From: Oreohelix idahoensis
Lineage: Eukaryota > Mollusca > Gastropoda > Stylommatophora > Oreohelicidae
Assembly: GCA_024509875.1 (NCBI GenBank)
Contig: JAMPIV010004905.1
Coordinates: 1 to 64,000 of the forward strand
Direction: 5' to 3'
DNA: 64,000 bases
The first letter of the stretch is position 1; each line of letters opens with the position of its first letter. The notes below the pieces were generated by a model. The model saw only the letters and a list, made by a program, of their open reading frames with translations. It did no database searches and was not told the origin of the DNA. This document shows positions 53,606 to 63,175 of this stretch, piece by piece. The position numbers and the translations under genes were made by a program.

Positions 53606-54050
53606 GTAGATGGCTGTATACTACTCCCTCTATGTTCCAGTCTTGACTTATGGATGCGAATCATGGGCAATGACTACAACTCACAAAAGCCAGCTCCAAA
53701 CCTCAGAAATGAGGTATCTGAGGAAGGTGGTTGCAGTAACAAGAAGGGACATGGTCTGCAACCAGATTATACAGCAAAGGCCTCAAAACTCAGCCCTTCC
53801 AGTACAACAGGACCAAGTACAACAGTCCCAACAGTTACCATCTGTGGAAAAGCTCTATGGAGATGCAAATAGCCTCAAGCTGACTACTGCTTTCTTTAAA
53901 AACATTCAAGCAGACATCTGAGAGTGAACGAAGAAGAAGAACAGTCCCAACTACGACGCTTTGGCCATGTCTGCAGAATGGGAGATCGGCAACCACGACA
54001 AGCATGGGAAACTAAAAGCCATGGATCCAGACCCCCAAGACGACCCAGAG
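53606..54050 (+). pseudogene. LINE-B-type fragment, interrupted
   Basis: Encodes MAVYYSLYVPVLTYGCESW, AMTTTHKSQLQTSEMRYLRK and TRRDMVCNQII. After the 107-bp insertion (53833-53939) it continues QSQLRRFGHVCRMG, PRQAWETKSHGSRPPRRPRV, then stops where the minisatellite begins. Truncated at both ends. Confidence 0.88.
53833..53939 (+). mobile_element. Very short I-like LINE 3' end insertion
   Basis: 107 bp encoding SVEKLYGDANSLKLTTAFFK and ending GAACGAAGAAGAAG, flanked by perfect 12-bp repeats AACAGTCCCAAC (53821-53832 and 53940-53951) made from LINE-B coding sequence. Confidence 0.93.
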
Positions 54051-54051
54051 T

Positions 54052-55440
54052 ATTGTAGAGAAGGGCCAACAGTTTGTCTGTGTTTGTAGAGAAGGGTGAA
54101 CAGTTTGTCAGTACTGTCAAGAAGGGTCAACAGTTTGTCAGTACTGTCAAGAAGGGTTGTCAGTGTGGTAGAGAAGGGCCAACAGTTTGTCAGTACTGTC
54201 AAGATGGGTCAACAGTTTGTCAGTACTGTCAAGAAGGGTTGTCAGTGTGGTAGAGAAGGGCCAACAGTTTGTCAGTGTGGTAGAAAAGGGCCAACAGTTT
54301 GTCAGTGTGGTAGAGAAGGGTCAACAGTTTGTCAGTGCAGTAGAGAAGGGTCAACAGTTTGTCAGTGTGGTAGAGAAGGGTCAACAGATACTGTCAAGAA
54401 GGGCCAACAATTTGTCAGTGTGGTAGACAAGGGCCAACAGTTTGTCAGTACTGTCAAGAAGGGGCCAACAGTTTGTCAGTACTGTCAAGAAGGGTTGTCA
54501 GTGTGGTATAGAAGGGCCAACAGTTTATCAGTGTGGTAGAGAAGGGTCAACAGTTTGTCAGTGTCGTAGAGAAGGGTCAACAGTTAGGCCCTATTGTCAA
54601 GAAGGGTCAACAGTTTGTCAGTACTGTCAAGAAGGGCCAACAGTTTGTCAGTGTGGTAGAGAAGAGCCAACAGTTTGTCAGTACTGTCAAGAAGGGTCAA
54701 CAGATACTGTCAAGAAGGGTCAACAGTTTGTCAGTACTGTCAAGAAGGGTCAACAGTTTGTCAGTACTGTCAAGAAGGGTTGTCAGTTGGTAGAGAAGGG
54801 CCAACAGTTTGTCAGTGTGGTAGAGAAGGGTCAACAGTTTGTCAGTGTGGTAGAGAAGGGTCAACAGTTTGTCAGTACTGTAGAGAAGGGTCAACAGTAC
54901 TGTCAAGAAGGGTCAACAGTTTGTCAGTACTGTCAAGAAGGGTCAACAGTTTGTCAGTGTGGTAGAGAAGGGTCAACAGTTTGTCAGTGTGGTAGAGAAG
55001 GGCTAACAGTTTGTCAGTGTGGTAGAGAAGGGCCAACAGTTTGTCAGTACTGTCAAGAAGGGCCAACAGTTTGTCAGTGTGGTAGAGAAGGGTCAACAGT
55101 TTGTCAGTACTGTCAAAAAGGGCCAACAGTTTGTCAGTGTGGTAGAGAAGGGCCAACAGTTTGTCAGTGTGGTAGAGAAGGGCCAACAGTTTGTCAGTGT
55201 GGTAGAGAAGTGTCAATAGTTTGTCAGTACTGTCAAGAAGAGCCAACAGTTTGTCAGTGTGGTAGAGAAGGGCCAACAGTTTGTCAGTGTGGTAGAGAAG
55301 TGTCAACAGTTTGTCAATACTGTCAAGAAGGGCCAACAGTTTGTCAGTGTGGTAGAGAAGGGCCAACAGTTTGTCAGTGTGGTAGAGAAGGGCCAACAGT
55401 TTGTCAGTACTGTCAAGAAAGGCAACAGTTTACTTGTGTT
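54052..55440. repeat. 30-bp minisatellite, about 46 units
   Basis: Two interspersed unit types, GTCAGTGTGGTAGAGAAGGG + CCAACAGTTT and GTCAGTACTGTCAAGAAGGG + TCAACAGTTT, with some shortened units. Because 30 is divisible by three and units lack stops, frames stay open on several registers: plus 54442-55584 (CQCGREGPTV/CQYCQEGSTV decapeptides), plus QQFVSVVEKG, and minus 54872-55396. No upstream exon, start context or domain supports a protein. Confidence 0.95.
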
Positions 55441-55699
55441 GTAGAGAAAGGCTACAATTTTAATTACTGTACAGAAGAGCAACATGTCTATTTTTTTTTA
55501 AGGAACAATGCAACAAATCTAATTATACAGCTCTATAAGATTTTATCCAAAATGGTTCAAGATGAGAATATTTTGGAAACCTGAATTTTTTAATGTTGCC
55601 CATCTTGTAATCAAGAAGTAGCCTAAACTCTCTATACTTAACACTTGCTATTATTTTTATTTGTTTAATGTCTGTCTCATGCCAGAGTAGAATGTCAAG
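55441..55699. other. Unassigned stretch
   Basis: Decaying repeat edge and AT-rich DNA; nothing supported. Confidence 0.4.
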
Positions 55700-56130
55700 A
55701 AATAAACATAATCAGCCAAAACACATTCAATAACATGAGACTGATATTAACATCCAAACAAATTAAAAATAGGAGTCATCAAGTGTATAACCTTTCATCT
55801 GAACACCCAAAAATCGAAATATTCTGAAAAGCAAAAGTTTCATTGGGCTACTTTTCTATCACAATTTGGGCGATGTTTGACTAATTTTGAATGCATATTC
55901 GGTGACAAGGGTTATTTTGAATGATTTGAGTGACATCTGAAAACTGAAAAAAATTTTGGTTTCCGAAACAAAGCTGTCCCAGAGAATTTTGGATAAAGAG
56001 TTTCAGACCTGTATATACTCTTCCCTATTATATGCGGCAAAAATTGGATATTGTAGAAGTAGCTGCAAGAAAGTATTCCGCTATTGAAATGTTGATATTC
56101 AGAAGAATAGGGCCCATTTCATGTTAACAA
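55700..56130 (+). pseudogene. Very degenerate RTE-like LINE fragment
   Basis: Short matches to the LINE at 4889-5914: NTFNNMRLILTSKQ near 55725 and a YSSLLYAAK...-like stretch near 56010, in different frames. Confidence 0.45.
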
Positions 56131-56489
56131 ATGCAAGCTGGCACATACATTAACACAGTACGGGAAAAACATGGTCAAAATGGGACAAGCAAAATATTTA
56201 AAATAATTAATAAAAAGTAACATTGTTGAAAATTCTGCATACAGTCAACCAAGTCAAAGAATTACGCCTGGGGCTCAAGTGACTTCTCCAAGCTTAGTGT
56301 GCAATGCTGGGTTCTCAACAAGTTTCACCACAGGGGGAATCCCTGGAAGTGTGTGGATGATTTAAAAAGTCAATGAGGATGTAATTAGCCTCGCAGACAT
56401 AGATTCACTTCCTAGTAAATATATTGTAGCATTGTGCACAGCTCGTGGCCATATAAGGATGACTTCAGATATGCCTCCATGCATTGACT

Positions 56490-56665
56490 GGCTGGTAGAT
56501 TTGTCGGTTGGCTGACTTTTTTTTTTTTAGTTGCTTACTTGATTGTTTGGTTTCCTGCATGGCTGTTTTGTTACTGGATTGGTTGATTGCTTTCCTGGCC
56601 GACTGGTTTTCTGAATGGTTTGTTGGCTGACTTGTTACCTGCTTTGTTCACTAGTTGGTGTAACT
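56490..56665. repeat. Degenerate tandem repeat (GGTTGNTTGNNTTCCTG-like)
   Basis: Recurring GACTGGTT, GGTTGATTG and TTGTTACTGG-type phrases with a period of roughly 16-20 bp. Confidence 0.55.
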
Positions 56666-56959
56666 GGATGAACATTGTCATTTACTCGGATGGAAAAATA
56701 ACAAACAAGAAAATAAAAATGCAAAAACGAACAAATGCTTACCACAAGCTACAACTGATTGCTTAAACATCCACAATCTGTGACTTATTGTTTAAACAAA
56801 CACAAGAGATGGGAATTCTATCGTCAGTCCCAGTGTACCATCAAGGCAAAAAAAAAGGCTGTTATTAACAGTGTTAAAGATCCTTTACAAACAACTTTTG
56901 TTGTAAAGGACACCCAATCTGATTGTAGCTTGGAAATGCTGTAGATAGAGACATTCTGT

Positions 56960-57200
56960 TTCCTTTCCACATCAGACTCATGGCAATGGGCCAAAGGCTG
57001 ATGGGTTGTGGAACAGAAAAGGCCACCTCTATCACTTCAGGATATCTCACACGAATGAATGTTCATGCAGAACCGAAATCAAAACCCCTGAATACATTCT
57101 GTAGAACTGCCCGGCCCACAATGACCTATGACATCAAACCTGGACAGAGGGTGACCACCCAATAACCTGGATACGGCTGTGGTGACAGGCCTGCAAATTT
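56960..57200 (+). pseudogene. Possible LINE C-terminal scrap
   Basis: A 61-codon frame (56980-57165) with spaced Cys and a layout loosely like the Cys/His tail of Jockey/I-group ORF2. Weak; could be chance. Confidence 0.25.
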
Positions 57201-57301
57201 AGCATGGCCAACAGACTGAACACAGAAGGAATAGAAGAAAAAAAATACAGTATTATTTATAGTATGTTTGCTGAAGTTGTCAGTTAATGTTTATCATAGT
57301 G

Positions 57302-57618
57302 TCATTCATCTGGGTTAACACTGCTGACAGATCCAGTAATGTTTGAGGGTTGGTCCTGGACAACTGCATCTGGAACTACATTGCCAAGATTCATTCCTAA
57401 ATCAGCATGACTCACATTTGATGTTGGTGCAGTTGACATGCCTGCTGGAGCAACAGGATGTGTTTCTGATGCTGCTGTTGCTATGATAGGTGTATTGGCA
57501 CCCGTGGTTGTAATTGATGTTGACACAGCTGCCCGGGCTGTCACTGAAATGTATGACTGGCTTGAATCTACAGAGTTCAAATCTGTAATGGACAGGGATT
57601 CTTTGTCTAAGAACTTGA
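57302..57618 (-). CDS. Last coding exon of an unidentified gene
   Basis: Minus-strand exon: acceptor CAG at 57619-57621, then a frame to TGA (57302-57304). It encodes KFLDKESLSITDLNSVDSSQ, SYISVTARAAVSTSITTTG, a Thr/Ala/Ser-rich middle, and VVQDQPSNITGSVSSVNPDE at the end. The exon at 62540-62619 leaves one base (G) that combines with TC here to complete a Val codon, so the two can be joined in frame as RAP-V-KFLDKE. No domain recognised; it looks like a disordered C-terminal tail of a regulatory protein. Another acceptor (TTTCAAG, 57631) would give a different phase. The plus-strand frame at 57438-57647 is a shadow. Confidence 0.6.
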
Positions 57619-57699
57619 CTGGTGAACTTGAAATGAAGCATAATTAAATTACGTAACCAATAGTGAAAAATAATAAAACCTTAAAATAAATGCATGTAC

Positions 57700-57847
57700 T
57701 TTTCTTCCCTGGGGGTCACAGAGGTGTGGTTATACAGAAGAATGTTGAGAGTAATCATCCTTATCCTTTAGCCCACCATGAAGCATGGGCCTTCAACAAA
57801 TACAGGTCAAACCCTATGTCCTGTGCCACCAACTCAAGGTAGTTCAT
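57700..57847 (-). mobile_element. RTE-like LINE (family D) 3' end scrap
   Basis: CCACCATGAAGCATGGGCCT, TTCAACAAATACAGGTCAAA and CACCAACTCAAGGTAGTTCA match the 3' end of family D (compare 11915-11985). Confidence 0.55.
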
Positions 57848-58460
57848 CTTCTTCGTTCACTCTCAGACTTCTAGTCTACACTAATGACTCTAAAAAAAGC
57901 AGTAGTCAGCTCAAGGTTCTTGACATCTTCAAACAGTTTTTCGTTGAGAGAAGTGGGTTGTTGTCTAATGCCACTCCGTTCACTGCTGTAAGCTGGGCAG
58001 AACTGGAGTAGATGTTCGGCTGTCATGGAGCTGGTGCCACAGGAGCCTGTTGGACCAATCTTTTACTTGTGATATAGATGGTACCTCAACCTATTGTGAC
58101 CAGTATGTATGCAGAAAATGATGACCTGGTCTTGCCTAGATAGCTGGTGATAGGCATCATCTTTTATGTGACCTGGGTGTTCTCTGTCCCATTTGGACTT
58201 GAATATGGCTCTTATAGTTGTTTTAGCCATTTCATAAGTTGTCTATGTATCGTTTTGTTTCAGGGCTCCCCGTTCTTTAGCAAGTTTATCTGCTTCTTCG
58301 TTGCACAGAATGTTGCAATGGGCTGGTATCCACTGCACTGTGCACTTGTTGAAGCATTTGGCCAGGCTTTCAAGTATGTTTATCAGATCTTTCAATCCTT
58401 TAGCATGTTGGCTTTTCAGGGCTGTTATTACTGAGAGGGCATCTGTAAAGATCACAATGA
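57848..58460 (-). pseudogene. I-like LINE RNase H fragment
   Basis: Minus strand: IFTDALSVITALKSQHAKGL, CTVQWIPAHCNILCNEEADK, then frameshifts, TFKSKWDREH-like residues and a Cys-containing tail, ending near GAACGAAGAAGATG. Truncated at its 5' end. Confidence 0.82.
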
Positions 58461-58689
58461 TATGATAGGAAACTCTATACAGAGCGATACAACAGGAGGC
58501 AATCTGATCATCAGAAGAATCTCCCTGTCGATCAAGTGTTTCGGCCCCTTATTCTCCTTTACACTCTAACGGGAGTGGGTCCATTTGGGTCATGACTCCC
58601 AAGTGTCAGCCTCCTGTTGTCTTTAGTAGAAAATTGAACCCACTCAATGTCATCTTTATCACTTTTATTTATGTCTCTAGTTCTCCATT
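58461..58689. other. Unassigned stretch
   Basis: No supported feature. Confidence 0.4.
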
Positions 58690-58920
58690 TATTTGTTTGT
58701 CTCCCTCTACTTCTCGTACCCTAGTGATTCCAGGAATAAGGACTGCTTTATAAAGTCATCAACAGGTTTTACCAGTGTGTGTCCTATCCATTGCCAGCAT
58801 CTTCTTTTCACCTGTTGTTCTACTGGCAATTATCTGGCCGTTGTCATCAGATCTGCATTGGTGATCTTGTCATATCTTTTCAATCCTTCTATTCTAGGCA
58901 AGCACCCCATGATGGTTTGC
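58690..58920 (-). pseudogene. RTE-like LINE (family D) fragment
   Basis: Same conserved blocks as 11990-12255 (CCAGGAATAAGGACTG, ATCAACAGGTTT, GTGTGTCCTAT, TGTCATCAGATCTGCATTGG). Confidence 0.65.
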
Positions 58921-59489
58921 AAGCGAAACTTTAGTTTGACCTGAACTGCGCTAGCCAGACGGAGGTCACTGGGTCAAATTCCTAACTGGAAAAATCTTGC
59001 AGCGATTACACTTTGATATGTATTAATTAAAGCTTTCAGACTATTTTATTATTAATGCTGGCTTTAATTTTGCATTAAGCTAAGCAAGGAATTTTGTAGT
59101 AACTTTCAGTAAAAGAACGAACATTTTACCAATAATTACAACAGAAGATATGATAGCCTGAAATATTATTTTTTTTAAAGTACGTTTTTAAGGCATTAAT
59201 TTGGTTGCTTTCCTTGGGCAATTAGCTAAAATTTACAGAATATCAAAAAGCAGAAAACCTGCAGAAAATGAACATCATAATTTTTTTTAGATTTCGTGCC
59301 TAAAACATGATTTATTGAAACATTAATTGCAAGGCACTATTTATTACCTTATTACAACGCACTCAATTCTGCCTAAAAGATGAGAGTGAACAATTATCTC
59401 CCATATGGCATGACGATGGTTATACAAAGAGCAAAGAAATATTCACTTCAATAAATAAAACATACACCTATTAAATTACTTAATAGTAG
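58921..59489. other. Unassigned AT-rich stretch
   Basis: No supported feature. Confidence 0.45.
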
Positions 59490-59660
59490 TCTATCCAGCT
59501 ACACTTGGAAACCTGACTCTGCTCTTGGGTTAGGGAAGGCAAAGGCAGCAAATAAGAAAACTGGTTACCCCTTCTCATAAAGCTGAGCCCTAGTACAATG
59601 AAGTCTCTAACTGCTCACTCCCCTATGACTCGGCTATGAGACTACGTTTACTTCAGTTCC
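59490..59660 (+). mobile_element. S1 SINE body fragment
   Basis: CCTGACTCTGCTCTTGGGTT, AGGGAAGGCAAAGGCAGCAA, and end block GAAGTCTCTAAC...GAGACTACG. Confidence 0.7.
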
Positions 59661-59699
59661 TGATCGAGGAGAAAAAGGGAGGGGGATTGATGTGCCTTA

Positions 59700-59900
59700 A
59701 GGAGACAATGAAATAATATGTCTACTGCTGCCTTAGGCACGCTGTCAGAGTTGGCTTATATGAGGATGTGCATGAGGTTGGTAATCTCATCATGTCAAAC
59801 AAACTGCCACTGAAACCACTGCTTCAAGAGAACATCAATGTTTTGATGCAGGCCTCCTAGAGAAGGGTTTTCTTCAGTGCTGGCTCCAAGCACCATTAGG
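59700..59900 (+). repeat. Dispersed repeat R2-related segment
   Basis: Similar to 41040-41340 (GGTAATCTCATCATGTCAAA, GAAACCACTGCTTCAAGAGA). Confidence 0.45.
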
Positions 59901-60066
59901 AGGAAAAGGGGGAATGAATGAAATGTCAACAGTGTTGGTAACCACCACATCAAATGTGCAGACATGAAACCAAGATTACAGCAACTGTGGCGCCCATTCA
60001 GTAAAGGGCATCAATTCTTTTACCTAACGGTGAGTCAATATTTACAAGATGTATATCATCATCGAG

Positions 60067-60325
60067 TGTCCAACTGACAGATTGGTTAGAGCGCTGGTCT
60101 CTAGGGGTAAATGTGCCAGGTTCGAATCATGGTACCGACACGGTCCAGTCTACCCAGCTTTTAAATGGGTACTTAACTTTGAGTTAGGTACGGAATAGAT
60201 AACGAGGAAGGGATCTGGCCACCCCCCCCCCCCACCTCTCGATGCTGGACCTAGTGTAGTGAAGTCTCTAACACTTCACCCCCCTATGGCAGTATCTGCT
60301 ATGGGACTACTTTTACATCACCATC
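60067..60325 (+). mobile_element. S1 SINE, best-preserved copy
   Basis: tRNA-like head with AGATTGGTTAGAGCGCTGG and B-box GGTTCGAATCA, body CTACCCAGCTTTTAAATGGG, a C run, and end block GTGAAGTCTCTAACACTTCA ... TATGGGACTAC. Confidence 0.82.
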
Positions 60326-60447
60326 ATTTTTTTTTAGCACTCCTGATAGAACATGTACCACCACTGTAGCTGCAAGGCCTGCACCAAGCTCCTGTTGCGG
60401 TGGTTGATGTGGAAACTACTTTTGCATAATGAGGTTACCAACCCCAT

Positions 60448-61540
60448 GCTTACTTAGTTGTTCCCCTTCTACCGTGAGGTGTAGAGGTTTGGAAGAGAGA
60501 GCGCCATACTATCTAATCGGCTGTCTTCCTCCTGGCCTGGTTCCATTCTAGTCTTCGGTCCTTCAAAGATTGTCTACTGTTGCCCTCTCAGCCAACCTCA
60601 TACTTACTTACTTACTTAGTCGTTCCCCTTCTACCGTGAGGTGTAGAGGTTTGGAAGAGAGAGCGCCATTCTATCTCATCGGCTGTCTTCCTCCTGGCCT
60701 GGTTCCATTCTAGTCCTCGGTCCTTCAAAGATTGTCTACTGTTGCCCTCTCAGCCAACCTCATACTTACTTACTTACTTAGTCGTTCCCCTTCTACCATG
60801 AGGTGTAGAGGTTTGGAAGAGAAAGAGTGCCATACTATCCCATCGGCTGTCTTCCTCCTGGCCTGGTTCCATTCTAGTCCTCGGTCCTTCAAAGATTGTC
60901 TACTGTTGCCCTCTCAGCCAACCTCATACTTACTTACTTACTTAGTCGTTCCCCTTCTACCGTGAGGTGTAGAGGTTTGGAAGAGAGAGCGCCATACTAT
61001 CTCATCGGCTGTCTTCCTCCTGGCCTGGTTCCATTCTAGTCCTCGGTCCTTCAAAGATTGTCTACTGTTGCCCTCTCAGCCAACCTCATACTTACTTACT
61101 TACTTAGTCGTTCCCCTTCTACCGTGAGGTGTAGAGGTTTGGAAGAGAAAGAGTGCCATACTATCCCATCGGCTGTCTTCCTCCTGGCCTGGTTCCATTC
61201 TAGTCCTCAGTCCTTCAAAGATTGTCTACTGTTGCCCTCTCAGCCAACCTCATACTTACTTACTTACTTAGTAGTTCCCCTTCTACCGTGAGGTGTAGAG
61301 GTTTGGAAGAGAGAGCGCCAGACTATTCTATCAGCTGTCTTCTTCCTGGCCTGGTTCCATTCTAGTCCTTGGTCCTTCAAAGATTGTCTAATGTTGTCCT
61401 CCCAGCGGATTCTGGGTCGTCCTGGAGGTCTGGATCCCTGGCTCTTTGTTTCCCATGCTTGTCGTGGTAGCCGATCTTCTCCCATTCTGCAGACATGGCC
61501 AAACCATCTTAGTTGGGACTGTTCTACTTGGGTCTGCAGG
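60448..61540 (-). repeat. Tandem array of LINE-B-type 3' ends
   Basis: Five units of about 160 bp (starting near 60448, 60603, 60767, 60928 and 61090), then a longer sixth copy (61253-61540). Each is the last ~150 bp of a LINE-B relative on the minus strand, ending in its (TAAG)n tail. Units 1-5 share one 5' junction (CTGTTGCCCTCTCAG), and successive units are separated by CCAACCTCATAC. The sixth extends further into LINE-B coding sequence (TQVEQSQLRWFGHVCRMGED, PPGRPRIRWEDNIRQ). Confidence 0.92.
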
Positions 61541-61660
61541 GCCAACCTCATACACAACCTCATATTAGTCACCTTGTATAACATGCCTGAGGCTGTATTA
61601 GTCCTATTCTGTTTGAGTCTCTTCAAGGACCCCCTCAAATTAAACGGCGTAAAAAGATGT
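61541..61660 (+). repeat. Dispersed repeat R2 copy
   Basis: AACCTCATATTAGTCACCTT, AACATGCCTGAGG and AAGGACCCC motifs follow the LINE array. Confidence 0.55.
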
Positions 61661-61750
61661 ATATGCCATCTTTTAATGTATGAAAAGCAACTAGATGGTG
61701 CGTGCATTACAATGGGGTGGCAGATGGTTGAACAGCTCCTAGATAAAGAG

Positions 61751-62127
61751 TAGGGTTTTTTAACCTATGGTCCAGTGACCACTAGTGGGTCCATGAATGG
61801 ATTCTAGTGGGTCCATGCACATAACTTAAAATCAGAATTTTATTTTCACCACAATTTTTACTCTGAAAAATTATCATGGATTTTTCGTTTAAATAAATAA
61901 ATATATTCTTTTTAATTACTGTTTTTGAATGTCAGTATGTCTATATGTAAGCTTAAAGAGCTTTCTTTGTAATTAAATGTTTTATTTGTATGCACTAATT
62001 TTAATTATACGCCTATGTATATGTTTTTCATAAGAAGTGGTCCATAGACTTCATCAGAGAATCAAAGGGCTCCTTAACATTCATGTGACAATTATAGGGG
62101 TGGCACAAGAAAGGTTAATAACCCATG
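61751..62127. mobile_element. hAT-like MITE
   Basis: Inverted ends TAGGGTTTTTTAACCT and AGGTTAATAACCCATG, with 8-bp flanks ATAAAGAG and TTATAGAG matching at 6 of 8. The body contains GGTCCAGTGACCACTAGTGG and TGGTCCATAGACTTC phrases common in such elements. Confidence 0.6.
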
Positions 62128-62537
62128 TTATAGAGGTTAGCAGAATACTGAGTAAGCAGGTGAGCAACAAAACAGGTAGTTGTTAATGAGTGTAAAATGA
62201 AACTGTTACAGAGGGGCAACTATCTGTATAAAACATCTCTAAAGCATTACGACATGACAGCCGAAGAGATGGAGGAGCCTTAATCTCTCCCATCCCACTG
62301 ACATGTGGGTAAGAATTTTTAGTCAATGATTATCAGAGACTCTCGTACAGAAACTGACAGAAGGCAAGGGGAAACCACCATCATAGTGTCCCTTGTACAA
62401 CTTCCTTAAAAATCATTGTAGAATTGATCACCTATGCCACCAAGCTTAGTACTTGAAGATGAAATACTGTAAGTCCATGTCTCTAATGTATAACAACAAA
62501 TATCTGAAACTAAATACTCCATTTAAAATAAATCCTT
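62128..62537. other. Intron sequence, unassigned
   Basis: No supported feature between the MITE and the exon. Confidence 0.45.
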
Positions 62538-62539
62538 AC

Positions 62540-62619
62540 CTGGTGCTCTTTTGGGGATCAGTTTGGCATTGACATCAATTTGTGGCTCATCACAGTCAAA
62601 AGTACTTGTCTCAGGAGCT
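62540..62619 (-). CDS. Internal coding exon of the unidentified minus-strand gene
   Basis: 80-bp exon with acceptor TATATGCAG and donor GTAAGG on the minus strand. Read in the phase with one leading base it encodes APETSTFDCDEPQ and IDVNAKLIPKRAP and leaves one base over. The other two frames contain stops or short frames only. It joins in frame to the exon ending at 57618. Function unknown. Confidence 0.6.
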
Positions 62620-62649
62620 CTGCATATAAAGTAAGTCGATGTAAGATCA

Positions 62650-62835
62650 TTTCACAAAGAACCTAATTTTTTATAGTACCATGTAATGTCATTGCAAATC
62701 CATTTATTTAACAGCCTAATGTTTTATAATACTATAGAATGATGTTGCAAGACCATTTATTTAACAGCCTAATGTTTTATAATACTATAGAATGACGTTG
62801 CAAGACCATTTATTTAATAGCCTAATGTTTTATAA
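62650..62835. repeat. 53-bp satellite, diverged edge
   Basis: About 3.5 copies of TGTTGCAAGACCATTTATTT plus AACAGCCTAATGTTTTATAA and TACTATAGAATGA, period 53 bp (CATTTATTTA at 62701 and 62754). Related to the main array after 63176. Confidence 0.88.
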
Positions 62836-62837
62836 TA

Positions 62838-63173
62838 CAGGCATACCACACTTTATTGCGCTTCACAGATATCGCGCTTTTTTTTCCCAAATTATTCATG
62901 TTTATTTATTAGAATGTGCCTTATTCTTTTGATAGATTTTGGCTCATATGCTGAAGACTAGCATTTTTTGTTAGCGATAAACTATTTTAAATTTTACAGT
63001 ACATTTTTTTTTGAGCTAGTGATATTGCGCACTTAATAGACATTGTGTAAACATGATTTTTGGCTTTTATATACACTGGGAAGCCAAAAAATAGGTATGA
63101 CCCGCTTTATTGCGATATTCACTTTGTTGCGGTGGTCTAGGACCAAACATGCAATATCTCTGAGGTATGCCTG
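62838..63173. mobile_element. Tigger-like (pogo-type) MITE
   Basis: 336 bp with inverted ends CAGGCATACC and GGTATGCCTG and TA duplications (62836-62837, 63174-63175). Subterminal TTTATTGCGCTTC and CAATATCTCTG resemble Tigger elements. It has no coding capacity and sits inside the satellite. Confidence 0.88.
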
Positions 63174-63175
63174 TA

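Noticed and set aside
54442..55584. 380-codon frame across the minisatellite as a Cys-rich repeat protein
   Set aside because: The openness follows from a 30-bp stop-free unit; other registers and the minus strand are open too. No splice, start or domain evidence.
57438..57647. Plus-strand 69-codon frame starting MPAGATGCVSD
   Set aside because: It is antisense to a frame with better splice support and has no signals of its own.
60067..60140. Genuine tRNA gene at the S1 head
   Set aside because: A and B boxes are present but the cloverleaf is degraded and SINE body follows; the same applies to heads at 13193, 27496, 28583 and 50160.
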